Below, piece after piece: positions 15,728-26,584 of a stretch of 64,000 bases of DNA (positions are counted from its first letter, which is position 1; the number at the start of each line of letters is the position of its first letter). This stretch comes from Phycisphaerales bacterium (GTDB taxonomy: Bacteria > Planctomycetota > Phycisphaerae > Phycisphaerales > UBA1924). The position numbers were made by a program, and so were the translations under genes. The stretch is taken from the NCBI GenBank assembly GCA_029260345.1, contig JAJDDK010000008.1, positions 124,001 through 188,000 of the forward strand, in the 5' to 3' direction. Below the pieces are notes generated by a model. That model did no database searches and was not told the DNA's origin. It saw nothing but the letters and a program-made list of their open reading frames with translations.

Positions 15728-15877
15728 AAATGGGTTTTTCGCTCGTCCGGCGGACCGCGGGGTCCGTGGGCGAGAGGGGAAAAATAGCCGATCCTCGCTG
15801 ACAATCAAGGCGCGCGGCGGAATCCGGATCGAATCCGCAGAACGGCGAATAAAACGCGGCGGCCTTCATTCCCCCGC

Positions 15878-16387
15878 TTAGATCGGCGCCTTGCCAGCCC
15901 ATTGTTTCACCGTGGCGTGGTGAGGCGCCCATGCCCGCCACACGTCGGTCGCCCAAGCCAGCACTGCCTGCTCGTGTTCGGCCGGCGTCGCGGATAGGGT
16001 CACGTCCAATACGGTCAGCGCTCCGGCAAAGCTTGGCGGGGTAAGCCAGCGGAAGTCATCGGCTTGCCGCACGATGCCGGCGATGCGCCGGGTGGCGTAT
16101 ATCGGGTCCAGACCTTGCTCGAAGATCAAGTGCAGCGACACGAGGTGGACACACACCGATTGAATTGATCGGCGCGACTCGACGCCGGGGTGCTGCACGG
16201 CGTACGCATCGACGGTGAGGCGATGGCACGGCGGGTTGCGGAGTTCGTCATATTCGCGCGCAAGAACATCGCCATAGGCGCGCCAGCAGCCGGGCGAAGC
16301 GCCGATGTATGGGTGCGTTGGGCCGTCGATAGTGGGAACGATGGCGCCGCAGCCGGGGCACGGATGGAGAGACGTCGCGTCGTCCAT
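15878..16387 (-). CDS. DUF5946 family protein
   Basis: The 169-residue protein carries an N-terminal CPGCG zinc-knuckle half, then DGPTHPYIGASPGCW and HRLTVDAYAVQHPG, which are characteristic of DUF5946, and a C-terminal WLTPPSFAGALTV region. The family has no established function. The conserved His/Cys pattern suggests metal binding. The ATG at 16387 is chosen to place the knuckle near the N-terminus; an in-frame GTG at 16417 would add ten residues, and neither has a clear Shine-Dalgarno. Confidence 0.8.
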   Translation of the reverse strand: MDDATSLHPCPGCGAIVPTIDGPTHPYIGASPGCWRAYGDVLAREYDELRNPPCHRLTVDAYAVQHPGVESRRSIQSVCVHLVSLHLIFEQGLDPIYATRRIAGIVRQADDFRWLTPPSFAGALTVLDVTLSATPAEHEQAVLAWATDVWRAWAPHHATVKQWAGKAPI

Positions 16388-16478
16388 TTCGAGAATGTAA
16401 TGAATTAGGGGCGGCACAAGCCGTTATTGTTGTGGTGCTCAATTTCGCCAAGACACCATTGAGACAGGGGCCAAGGAC

Positions 16479-17594
16479 ATGAATACGCCCACTCGTTTGG
16501 AATCCGAGCGTTCAGCGCCAGTCGACTCGGACTCGTTTTCCCGGACGACGATGTACGTCACGCTCGGTGCGGCGGGCTTCATCCTTCTCGTCGGCGTCAT
16601 CTTTGGCGGGCTCGCGATGAAGATTGTCGCGACCGTCATCGCCCTTGCGATTGCATATGGGTGGTGGCTCGGCTTTGCGCGGATCGGCGCTTTCGTCGGT
16701 GGTTTGTTGTTGGCGTTCCTTCTGGCGCCGCTGCTTGGCCGGGCGTTTGAAGGCGTGTTCATCGGGCTATTCGGCACATCAGGCATCGTGAATCGGCTGC
16801 TGAGCATCACGACGATTGGCGTTGTGATCATTGTCGCAGCCACAGTTGGCGGCTCCTTCGGGTTGAAGCGGCTTTTGCGCGGCAAGCCGCACTGGCGGAG
16901 GGTGGATCGTGTGCTCGGTGCGGCGTGCGGCGCCGTTGAGGGCGTTCTCATCTCACTCGCCATTCTTTGGGTTCCAATCGCCTTGCAACCGATCGCCGCG
17001 GCGCAGCTTGAGCAACCAACGGCAAGCGCTCAAACAATTCAATCAGACGACGGCGGGGCCACGGCGCAGGGCGCCCAACTCGCGGCCCGGCAGCGAACGC
17101 GAGCTTCATCCGCGAGCGCATCGAACGAACGATCCGCGTCCAATCCTCTCGCGGCACGGGTGGTGTGGTTCGCCAGCAAAGTGCGCGAAAGCGCGGTGGC
17201 CCGCGCGGTGTCGCCGCTTAATCCGATCGCGGACGCCGATGTCTTCACGATTGTGCAGGAATTTTCCGACATTGCCAACGATGAGATCGCCATGGAACTC
17301 TTCATGGATGACCCGGACGTGCAACGCGTTCGCGAACTGCCGAGCGTTCAGCGCGCCATGGATATTTTGCAGCAGGACAAGGAACTCATTGCTATGCTCA
17401 AAGATGATGGGCTGACGCGAGAAACGTTCCAGCGCATCGTGCGGAGTGACGCCGTGCTGCAGGCCCTGGACCAGACGAGCGTTGTTGACGATGTCTCGGA
17501 TTCAATTGATTCAATCCGTGCGGCGGCGAAACGAGCGAGAGACCAGGTTGAACTTCTCGATAGCCCGTCAAATCCGGAGCGATCGATTCAGTAG
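16479..17594 (+). CDS. CvpA-like membrane protein
   Basis: The 371-residue protein has about four hydrophobic helices between residues 25 and 170 (for example TLGAAGFILLVGVIFGGLA and LLSITTIGVVIIVAATVGGS), with a Gly-rich RVLGAACGAVEGVLIS segment that matches the CvpA/colicin V production family end. The remaining 200 residues are soluble, Ala/Gln/Asp-rich and include a helical stretch (VQRVRELPSVQRAMDIL) resembling the C-terminal region of planctomycete CvpA proteins. An AAGGA precedes the ATG. CvpA-type proteins are linked to envelope homeostasis and secretion; the precise role here is unknown. Confidence 0.65.
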   Translation: MNTPTRLESERSAPVDSDSFSRTTMYVTLGAAGFILLVGVIFGGLAMKIVATVIALAIAYGWWLGFARIGAFVGGLLLAFLLAPLLGRAFEGVFIGLFGTSGIVNRLLSITTIGVVIIVAATVGGSFGLKRLLRGKPHWRRVDRVLGAACGAVEGVLISLAILWVPIALQPIAAAQLEQPTASAQTIQSDDGGATAQGAQLAARQRTRASSASASNERSASNPLAARVVWFASKVRESAVARAVSPLNPIADADVFTIVQEFSDIANDEIAMELFMDDPDVQRVRELPSVQRAMDILQQDKELIAMLKDDGLTRETFQRIVRSDAVLQALDQTSVVDDVSDSIDSIRAAAKRARDQVELLDSPSNPERSIQ

Positions 17595-17666
17595 AGACCG
17601 TAAAGGCCGTTCCAATTGGACTTCAACTCATTGCCGAAGTCATTTCGCTGTTGCACCGGCAAATCC

Positions 17667-19463
17667 TTAAAACGGCCAGATCAATGGGATGAGTAGTCCG
17701 GACACGAGCGCCATGAGCAGATTCATCGGAACGCCGATCTTGAGAAAATCGGTGAATCGATAGCCGCCGGGGCCGTAAACCATGAGATTGGTTTGGTAGC
17801 CGATGGGCGTTGCAAAACTGGCAGAGCCGGCCATCATCAAGGCGAAAATGAACGGCATGACGTCCACGTTGAGTCGTTCGGCGATGCCGAGGGCAATTGG
17901 GAAGAGCAGCGCGACGGCGCCGTTGTTGGTGATGACCTCCGTCAAGATCGAAGTCACCATGTAGAGCGCGATCAGCGCCATCCACGGATCGGCGCCCACG
18001 ACGCCGAGGGCGCCGGTGACGACGGATTGCGCCGCGCCCGATTTTTCCATCGCAGCGCCGACACCGAGCGCGGCGCCGATGACGACGAGGACGGACCAGT
18101 CCACACTGCGGCGGGCTTCGGAAATTCGGCAGCATCGCGTCGCAATCATCAGGCCCGAAGCGACCATCGCCGCGACGAGCATATCGAGGAGGCCGGCGGT
18201 GACGACCGCGACCATGGCGATGAGGATGGCGATGGCGATTGGCGCGCGGGTGTGACGGCGCGGGGCTGAATCTTCGAGCGAGCTGACGAGCAGGAAGTCG
18301 CGCGCATTGCCGTAGCGCTCGGCGAAGTCTTCATCAGCTTCGATGAGCAATGTGTCGCCGGGCTGCAACTCAATGTCGCCGATGCGGCCGATGAGACGCT
18401 CGCCGTTGCGGGCGACGGCGAGGATGGCGCCTTGGTAGCGATTGCGGAAACGGCCCTCGCGGATCGTGCGACCGGCGATGGGGCTGGCGTCGCTCACGAC
18501 GGCTTCGAACAGGCGACGGCGGTAGCGCGGCGAATCGAGTTTGAAGACTTGATCGGTGGCGAGCGTGAGGCCGCGCAGGTTTTGGACATCCTTGATGGCC
18601 TGCACGACGCCGGCGAAGAGGAGCCGGTCATCAGCGCGGAGTGTTTGCGTCGGACTGACGGCGCCGATGGATTCACCGGAGCGCTCGATGTCCACGAGAT
18701 AGCAGCCGGGGAGATTGCGCAGACCGGCTTGTTCGATGGTTTTTCCTGTGAGCACGCTGCCGCTAGGGATGATGAGTTCGAGTGTGTATTCGCGCGGGTT
18801 GGCGAAAGCGCTCTTGGCGGAACTACGATCTGGCAGGAGTCTTGGGCCTGCGATAAGCAAGAAGAGAAAGCCGAGGATCGCGCTGGGGACGCCAATCTTT
18901 GCGATCTCGAACATGCTCAGTGGCGGCAAACCGGCGTCAACGACAAGGCCGTTCACGACGAGATTGGTGCTGGTGCCGATGAGTGTGCATGTGCCGCCGA
19001 GGATCGCGGCGTAGCTCAGAGGTATCAGCAGTTTCGACGACGGAATTTTGAGTCGCTTGGACCAGTCCTGCACGGCAGGGATGAGCATCGCGACGACGGG
19101 CGTGTTATTGAGGAACGCGCTCATGCCCCAGACGGGAAGGAAGAGTCGAACAGTGGCGGAGCGCACGCCGCGAGGACGACCGAGGAAGCGAGTTGCGATC
19201 CAGTCGATGGCGCCGGTTTCACGAAGTCCGGCGACGACAACAAAGAGCACGGCGACGGTCGCGAGGCCGATGTTGCCGAAGCCGGCAAATGCTTCGCGCG
19301 CGGTCAGAACGCCGAAGCGCCAGCCCTGATCCGTAGGAATCGGTGCGACAAGAAGCAGCGTCAAACCACCGACAAGCACGGCGTCCGCCGCGAGTCGGGT
19401 GAAGGCGAGCATCAAGAGGACGAGAACAAGAACACCTAGAACGACGGCAGCGGCGGGATCCAC
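17667..19463 (-). CDS. SLC13/DASS-type anion:Na+ symporter with two RCK_C (TrkA-C) domains
   Basis: The 598-residue protein starts at GTG (GGGAG 8 nt upstream). It has N- and C-terminal membrane halves flanking a central soluble region (about residues 205-385) with two TrkA-C-like domains (ELIIPSGSVLTGKTIEQAGL and ASPIAGRTIREGRFR). Each membrane half has the family hairpin and substrate signature: FLNNTPVVAMLIP in the first and LTEVITNNGAVALLFPIAL in the second. This is the SLC13-permease/RCK architecture used for dicarboxylate or sulfate uptake, with the RCK domains likely binding a regulatory ligand. Substrate is not resolved. It converges on the CvpA-like gene. Confidence 0.88.
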   Translation of the reverse strand: MDPAAAVVLGVLVLVLLMLAFTRLAADAVLVGGLTLLLVAPIPTDQGWRFGVLTAREAFAGFGNIGLATVAVLFVVVAGLRETGAIDWIATRFLGRPRGVRSATVRLFLPVWGMSAFLNNTPVVAMLIPAVQDWSKRLKIPSSKLLIPLSYAAILGGTCTLIGTSTNLVVNGLVVDAGLPPLSMFEIAKIGVPSAILGFLFLLIAGPRLLPDRSSAKSAFANPREYTLELIIPSGSVLTGKTIEQAGLRNLPGCYLVDIERSGESIGAVSPTQTLRADDRLLFAGVVQAIKDVQNLRGLTLATDQVFKLDSPRYRRRLFEAVVSDASPIAGRTIREGRFRNRYQGAILAVARNGERLIGRIGDIELQPGDTLLIEADEDFAERYGNARDFLLVSSLEDSAPRRHTRAPIAIAILIAMVAVVTAGLLDMLVAAMVASGLMIATRCCRISEARRSVDWSVLVVIGAALGVGAAMEKSGAAQSVVTGALGVVGADPWMALIALYMVTSILTEVITNNGAVALLFPIALGIAERLNVDVMPFIFALMMAGSASFATPIGYQTNLMVYGPGGYRFTDFLKIGVPMNLLMALVSGLLIPLIWPF

Positions 19464-19549
19464 GCGAATGCTCCCTGTTGATCGCGAGGCGATCGGATAA
19501 CGCTACGGATCGGCGAACAATCCGGTTCGATGTGGCGCGGGACGCGCGC

Positions 19550-20857
19550 TTAAAGCGCCTTGCGGGGCGGCACAAAGAGGCTCGCGATGAGCAGGCCGGT
19601 GACGATGCTCGCCGCGATGAGGAGCATGTTGAATGCGGTTTCGACACCGGCGAGGGCCTGGTTGTCCATGAGCGCAGCGATGGAGCGATAACCGAACGAA
19701 CCCGGCACCAGCAAAAGAATGCCGGGCGCGGCCATGATCGCGGCGGGTCGATCAAGGAGACGCGCAGTTGAGTTTGCGGCGAGGCCAACAAGCAACGCGC
19801 CGAAACCAGCGCCGATGCCGGGGCCGATCCATTCGGCGCCGAGTCGGGCGCCGGTGAATCCGACCAAGGTCGCCAGCAAAATCCAGATCCAGTCGCGCGG
19901 CGCCGCCTTGAACAGCACCATCAGCGGGAACACCAAAATGGTGAGAGGCAAGACGAGCATCCATTCGGGTGGCGCCGGGCCGAGCACCGCGTTCAATGGT
20001 TGTCCCCATCCGGCGGCGTCAGCAACGCGCTCCCCCACTGCGACGCCGAAACCGAGCATGACGAAGATGACGAGCGCGCCCATGAGTCGTGCGGAGCCCG
20101 CGACGAGGTGTCGCGTGGCCAGTTCATTCATGGCCGTCGTCACGGTCAGGCCGGGCACGAGCACAATGAGGCCCGCGAGAACGACCGTGGCCGGATGAGC
20201 GCCAAGCGCTGTCGCGGCGAGGGCGCCGAGGATGGCGGCAATCGCGCCGGATGCGAATTCGAGGAGGCGGATGGAAGTTTGGCCGAACGCCGCGCCGAGT
20301 GTGACGATGCCGATGATGGCGCCGAGAAGTCCGGACGTGGCGACATCAATCCATGAGCCGCCGAAGAGCATGGCGGCGTTGGCGCTGGTGAGCGAAAAGG
20401 CGAGGAGTGTCGTCGCGGCGCCGTAACGCGCGGGGGCGCGTTCGATCTCACGCACGCGCTCAGCGGCGGCGGGAAGATCGAGATTGCGCAGGACGACGTC
20501 GCTCAGCACTCGGTCGAGGAGGCTGAGGCGTTCGAGGTTCACTTCGGATGAGTTGACCGGGACGATCAGCGTTTGCGCGCCGTCGTCAGAGGCGACGGTG
20601 ACGAAGACGCCGGTTGGCGTCGCGAAAAATTCGGCCTCAACACCGAGAGCGCGGGCGCAGGAGCGGAGCGCATCTTCAAGGCGATTCGCCGAGGCGCCGT
20701 AGACACCGAGAGCATGGGCGGCTTCGCGCAGGAAGCGAACGGCTGCGCGGTTGTCGCTGGGGATGTGCGCGGGAACATCCTGCCCAAGGCGGGATTCCAA
20801 TGTGCTTGCGATGTTGCCGCTGAGGATGGCGGGCAGTGTGGCGGTGTCGGTCGGCAT
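19550..20857 (-). CDS. ThrE-type threonine/serine exporter family protein (DUF1212/ThrE_2)
   Basis: Using Met22 of the longer frame as start gives 435 residues. The N-terminal soluble part (FLREAAHALGVYGASANRLE) and the ten or so following hydrophobic segments match the fused ThrE/DUF1212 plus ThrE_2/DUF3815 layout, in which a conserved N-terminal domain precedes two membrane bundles (FGGSWIDVATSGLLGAIIGI; PGLTVTTAMNELATRHLVAG). Family members export threonine and serine. Its 5' leader contains three consecutive hairpins (20920-20990), which may control expression. It lies just downstream of, and on the same strand as, nothing else; the next gene down is the SLC13 transporter. Confidence 0.82.
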   Translation of the reverse strand: MPTDTATLPAILSGNIASTLESRLGQDVPAHIPSDNRAAVRFLREAAHALGVYGASANRLEDALRSCARALGVEAEFFATPTGVFVTVASDDGAQTLIVPVNSSEVNLERLSLLDRVLSDVVLRNLDLPAAAERVREIERAPARYGAATTLLAFSLTSANAAMLFGGSWIDVATSGLLGAIIGIVTLGAAFGQTSIRLLEFASGAIAAILGALAATALGAHPATVVLAGLIVLVPGLTVTTAMNELATRHLVAGSARLMGALVIFVMLGFGVAVGERVADAAGWGQPLNAVLGPAPPEWMLVLPLTILVFPLMVLFKAAPRDWIWILLATLVGFTGARLGAEWIGPGIGAGFGALLVGLAANSTARLLDRPAAIMAAPGILLLVPGSFGYRSIAALMDNQALAGVETAFNMLLIAASIVTGLLIASLFVPPRKAL

Positions 20858-20919
20858 GACCTGGAACTCACGAAAAGTGGCCGCGGGAACGAACGGGACT
20901 GGCGAAGCCCATACGAACA

Positions 20920-20990
20920 AGGCGCCTCGCCAAACGGGTGGCGGGCGCCTCCTGAATCAGCGATTCACGAGGTCCGGCTCTGGGGCCGGA
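20920..20990 (-). other. Triple-hairpin structured leader upstream of the ThrE-like gene
   Basis: Three perfect inverted repeats occur in 71 bases: TCCGGC/GCCGGA (20973-20978 with 20985-20990), TGAATC/GATTCA (20953-20958 with 20962-20967), and AGGCGCC/GGCGCCT (20920-20926 with 20944-20950) extended by CGCC/GGCG. Read on the minus strand they sit 63-133 nt before the ThrE-like start. None has a T-run. The rest of the 444-bp divergent gap (20991-21301) shows no gene that I can support, and holds the start region of the nucleosidase. Confidence 0.5.
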
Positions 20991-21301
20991 TCATCCTCCA
21001 CCTACGAACGGATTGTGTTGTGGATGAGGCCGGCCGGGGTTGGCGGGCGAAGGCTCATCGCGCGTTTCGTCGGATGCATAGGACAGCGCGCTTGCCAAAA
21101 GTGGCGAAGGATGTCCGCGTGCATTCTGTGATCGACAAAGCGTCGCATGAGGTTGATCCCGAAGGAATGGGCGGGGGATTGTAGACCTGTGTTTGGCCGT
21201 CGCAAACGTTGCGGGCAGCATTCGGATGTGAAATTTTTGTGAACGGCGCGAGGGCAGGGAGAGGCGAAGGCCTCGCGCCCGGAGCCGGTAGACTCGGCGC
21301 C

Positions 21302-22060
21302 ATGACGATTGGGATTTTGGCTGCCATGCCGCAGGAGATTGAGCACGTGGTGCGGGACGTGCGCGCGGACCGCGTGCTGGAACGCGGTATGCGGACGTAC
21401 CACGTTGGCAGTCTTCACGGGCGTGAGTGCGTGGTGACGCTGTCGCGCGTCGGCAAAGTCGCGGCGGCGGCGACGGTAATGCACCTGATCCTGGAGCTTG
21501 GCGTCAGCGAGATCATCTTTACCGGTGTGGCCGGGGCGATGTCGCCGGAGCTGAAGGTTGGGGATGTGGTGATCGCGTCGGAACTGATTCAGCACGACCT
21601 TGATGCGCGGCCGCTGTTTCCGCAGTTTGAGGCGCCGCTGCTAGGCGTGTCGCGGTTTGGGGTTGAGGTGGCGCGCGTGAAAGCGGCGGAGGATGCAGCA
21701 CGGCGGTATTTGGCGGATGACTTTGTTGAGTCGATTCAACAAGCGGATCGGGATCGGTTCAATTTGTTGGCGCCGCGGGTGTGTACGGGGTTGATCGCGA
21801 GCGGGGATCAGTTCATCACGAGCGCGGCGGCGCGCGATGCGATTCGCGCAGCGCTGCCGGATGCGCTGTGTGTGGAGATGGAAGGCGCGGCGGTGGCGCA
21901 GGTGTGCTTTGAACACGACGTGCCGCTGACAGTGATTCGGACGATTTCGGATGCGGCGGATGATTCGGCGCCGGTGGATTTTTCGGCGTTTATTGAGCAA
22001 GTGGCGAGTGAGTATTCAAGGGGGATTGTGAGGCGGTTGTTGGGTGATGCGACTGATTGA
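21302..22060 (+). CDS. mtnN: 5'-methylthioadenosine/S-adenosylhomocysteine nucleosidase
   Basis: The 252-residue protein starts IGILAAMPQEI with the conserved Glu, followed by the nucleosidase core: FTGVAGAMSPELKVGDVVIA, the substrate segment GLIASGDQFI, CVEMEGAAVAQVC with the ribose-binding Met-Glu, and the catalytic Asp in TISDAADD. It cleaves MTA and SAH to free adenine in the methionine/SAM salvage pathway. The ATG at 21302 is chosen because the conserved N-terminus begins there; a longer upstream frame has no family similarity. It is followed by a strong palindrome at 22117-22140. Confidence 0.93.
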   Translation: MTIGILAAMPQEIEHVVRDVRADRVLERGMRTYHVGSLHGRECVVTLSRVGKVAAAATVMHLILELGVSEIIFTGVAGAMSPELKVGDVVIASELIQHDLDARPLFPQFEAPLLGVSRFGVEVARVKAAEDAARRYLADDFVESIQQADRDRFNLLAPRVCTGLIASGDQFITSAAARDAIRAALPDALCVEMEGAAVAQVCFEHDVPLTVIRTISDAADDSAPVDFSAFIEQVASEYSRGIVRRLLGDATD

Positions 22061-22116
22061 GCGCGCACAATTGGGAAGAATGAACGCGGAAGTAGACGGA
22101 GGGGTTGGAGGGGTGG

Positions 22117-22140
22117 CATGCCCACGTCTGCGTGGGCATG
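22117..22140. repeat. GC-rich palindrome CATGCCCACG-TCTG-CGTGGGCATG
   Basis: A perfect 10-bp stem with a TCTG loop lies 57 nt after the nucleosidase stop. Similar CATGCCCACG...CGTGGGCATG palindromes are common intergenic repeats in planctomycete genomes (recalled, not searched). It may also act as a transcript end for mtnN. Confidence 0.65.
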
Positions 22141-22248
22141 GGTGCGCAGCACTTGCCGCGCTTATTGGGGCGTTTGGGGATCCGTTTGATTGCTCGGAAC
22201 GTAAATGTATGCCGCGTGCTCTTTCGTTCCCGGGCCGGATATGCATTC

Positions 22249-23127
22249 ATGGATCAACGCAACACACGTCTTATATGCGGATTGATTTGCCTGTTTATTG
22301 CTCTGCTATGTATTCCTGCAGGTATTCATGCGGGCTTCATGGACTCTACGCCCGGAGGCGCGAATCTTCGTCGCCAAGGAAGCGACTTGAAGCTGCTTTA
22401 CAATTCGATTTTTTCGTACGAGTACTACAAGTCCACTCGACTTCCAACGCTACCTTTGGGCGAGTGGTTCAGAGTTCTCGCGACTGAGGATCCGTCGATC
22501 ACTCAACTAACGCGCTTTGGGCAAAGCACTTCGGGGCTCCCACTCGACATCTATGGTCGCCCTCTCGTATACGACGGTGAGAGCATTCGAAGCATCGGCG
22601 CGAATGGCATTGACGAGTATGGCAAAGGTGATGATTGGGCGTTGATCATGCTTCGCCCGAACGATTCTGACCGTTCCGAGACTTGGAGGTATTTGCCACC
22701 ACTAGGCACATGGCATCTCGCGGACTTTCTGACTGCGCGTTATCGATTTGTTTGGCTCCTCGCTATTGGCGCTCTCGTTGGACTCGCGGCGAACTTTTTC
22801 ATTCGAAGATTGAGTCCGCTGCAACGCGTCGGACTCTTCGGGTTGCCAATCGGACTTGCGATTGCATTTGTCCTTCCGCAGGGATTTGATCGCGGTTGGG
22901 GCAGCTCAAGCGTGAGTGTGGATCCTCACTGGTTAGAACCTACCGTCGGATTTGGTGAACTCGCGGCGATCGCCTCATTCGTGTTGCTGGTCGCGCCAGT
23001 TGCACTTGTTGTATTCCGTAAGAAAGTGCGACCAAAGTATTTGTGTGTGAAGTGCGCCTATGACTTGCGCGGTTTGTCCGAGGACACAAAGAATTGTCCT
23101 GAGTGTGGAGCCCGTTTTCGCGGCTGA
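22249..23127 (+). CDS. Membrane protein with C-terminal zinc ribbon (planctomycete YDLRGL-CPECG type)
   Basis: The 292-residue protein begins with a hydrophobic helix (LICGLICLFIALLCIPAG). Residues around 75-150 hold a GQSTSGLPLDIYGRPLVYDG segment with the look of a pilin-like/type II secretion-like globular domain, then come two or three further helices. It ends with the ribbon CVKCAYDLRGLSEDTKNCPE, CGARFRG. That ribbon recurs at the end of many planctomycete membrane proteins and is echoed at the start of this window. Base composition is slightly more AT-rich than its neighbours. The start is uncertain: the ATG at 22249 places the helix at the N-terminus. Function unknown. Confidence 0.7.
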   Translation: MDQRNTRLICGLICLFIALLCIPAGIHAGFMDSTPGGANLRRQGSDLKLLYNSIFSYEYYKSTRLPTLPLGEWFRVLATEDPSITQLTRFGQSTSGLPLDIYGRPLVYDGESIRSIGANGIDEYGKGDDWALIMLRPNDSDRSETWRYLPPLGTWHLADFLTARYRFVWLLAIGALVGLAANFFIRRLSPLQRVGLFGLPIGLAIAFVLPQGFDRGWGSSSVSVDPHWLEPTVGFGELAAIASFVLLVAPVALVVFRKKVRPKYLCVKCAYDLRGLSEDTKNCPECGARFRG

Positions 23128-23161
23128 GCATGGAAACCGCTTCCTAACGGGCGCGGTTCAG

Positions 23162-23195
23162 AAAAAAAGCCCATGGATTTTCGTCCATGGGCTTT
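23162..23195 (-). terminator. Rho-independent terminator of dnaK
   Basis: AAAGCCCATGGA and TCCATGGGCTTT form a perfect 12-bp stem around TTTTCG, and the A-run at 23162-23168 gives a U-tract on the minus strand. It lies 27 bases after the dnaK stop. Confidence 0.92.
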
Positions 23196-23221
23196 GCGAG
23201 GAAATTGGTTGACAAGATTGG

Positions 23222-25192
<1,971 letters not shown>

Positions 25193-25393
25193 TCATCAGG
25201 GTGCAAGCCGCGCGCCAGTGCCGCCGCGCCCGGACATCTGCGTTGCGGGGGCTGTGGGCGGGCTGATGGGCACCAACTTGTCAACGCGGGACGGCGGTCC
25301 TGCCAGATCGGCAGAGAATTTGTGTGTCCGTCGGTGGATGAAATCTGAGGCGATTGCAGGCCGCAGGACGCTTCTTCCGATAGCCATGGGACG

Positions 25394-26584
25394 GTGCGTC
25401 CCGGCCACTTAGTCATTCTGTGCGCGATTGCCTTGCTCTGTCTGGGCGTGGTCATGGTCCAGTCAACCGGACTGACGATCGGCGCCGGGCAGCCGATTTC
25501 ATTTTCGACGATTGCGCTCTCCAGACCAGCCGCGTACATGGGGCTGGCGCTGTTTGCGATGTTCATTGCGTCGTGGGCGCCGGTGCAGCGGTTCGTTGAA
25601 AGTAAGCGAATCGTGGCGTCGCCGGTGTGGATGATTCCGATGGCGCTTGGCGCGTGTGCTCTGGTGTATGCGCCGGGGATCTCACGTGAAGTCAACGGCG
25701 CAACGCGATGGATTGGCGTCACCGTCCCCGGAATTGGCGCCCTGAGCATTCAGCCGAGCGAAATTGCCAAATGGGGCGCGATTCTTTTCGTCGCGTGGTT
25801 TGCAGTGTGGCGCGGGCCGGAGATCAAACGACTCGTTGGCGGACTGGCGATGGGGCTGGCGCCGGTGGCGCTGATTTCGGGACTCGTGCTGCTTGAAGAC
25901 TTGGGCACCGCCGCGCTGATCGGGGCAGTGGCGGTGATTTTGCTCGTGGCGGGTGGCGCCCGCTGGTCGCATGTCTTCGCGCTGGCGCCCGTCGCAGGGT
26001 TGGTGCTGATTGTCGGTGTGCTTGCTGAGCCGTACCGCATGCGCCGGCTCGCGGCGTTTGTCGATCCATTCGCCGATCCGGCAGGTGCGGGGTACCACGC
26101 GATCCAATCCATGGCGGCCGTCGCGGGCGGCGGCGGATTTGGTCGCGGGCTTGGTTTTGGCTTGCAAAAGTTTGGCTACCTACCGGAAGATCAAACGGAC
26201 TTCATCTTCGCGATCATTTGCGAAGAGCTTGGACTGGTCGGCGCAACGCTCGTGCTGGCGCTGTACATCGGGCTGCTCTGGAGCGGGTGGACGATCGTGC
26301 GTCGTGAACGATCCGCCGCAATGCAACTGGTCGGCCTTGGCGTGCTGGCGACGGTTGGATTTCAGGCGATCATCAACCTCGCGGCGGTCACCGGGCTTGG
26401 CCCGACGAAGGGCATTGCGTTGCCATTGGTGTCATCCGGCGGGACGGGCTGGGTGCTGACGGCGGCGTCGCTTGGCATTCTGGTGGGCATGGACCGGCGC
26501 ATTGCGATGCGCGAAGACGCCGAGCGCGAGAACGAACCGCGACGCATCACGCCATCCATGGATGAATTGTGCGAACCGGCATGA
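25394..26584 (+). CDS. ftsW: FtsW/RodA/SpoVE family peptidoglycan glycosyltransferase
   Basis: The 396-residue protein starts at GTG and has about ten membrane segments. The SEDS signature is clear in the second half: GFGRGLGFGLQKFGYLPEDQ, TDFIFAIICEELGL and LPLVSSGGTGWV. SEDS proteins polymerise lipid II glycan chains. Its stop overlaps the murG start (ATGA at 26581-26584), so the two are coupled, as in the classical division/cell-wall cluster. The rest of that cluster (murC, murB, ddl, ftsQ, ftsA, ftsZ) is absent here. FtsW is preferred over RodA because of the murG coupling, but the distinction is not certain. Confidence 0.9.
   Translation: MRPGHLVILCAIALLCLGVVMVQSTGLTIGAGQPISFSTIALSRPAAYMGLALFAMFIASWAPVQRFVESKRIVASPVWMIPMALGACALVYAPGISREVNGATRWIGVTVPGIGALSIQPSEIAKWGAILFVAWFAVWRGPEIKRLVGGLAMGLAPVALISGLVLLEDLGTAALIGAVAVILLVAGGARWSHVFALAPVAGLVLIVGVLAEPYRMRRLAAFVDPFADPAGAGYHAIQSMAAVAGGGGFGRGLGFGLQKFGYLPEDQTDFIFAIICEELGLVGATLVLALYIGLLWSGWTIVRRERSAAMQLVGLGVLATVGFQAIINLAAVTGLGPTKGIALPLVSSGGTGWVLTAASLGILVGMDRRIAMREDAERENEPRRITPSMDELCEPA

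Noticed and set aside
18432-19439. A 335-codon plus-strand frame across the SLC13 transporter
   Set aside because: It runs opposite a transporter with conserved motifs; its composition (Glu, Asp, Arg, Gly) is the usual mirror of hydrophobic coding.
21002-21595. A minus-strand frame over the nucleosidase 5' half and its upstream region
   Set aside because: It is antisense to mtnN over most of its length, is His/Arg/Pro-rich and lacks a ribosome-binding site.
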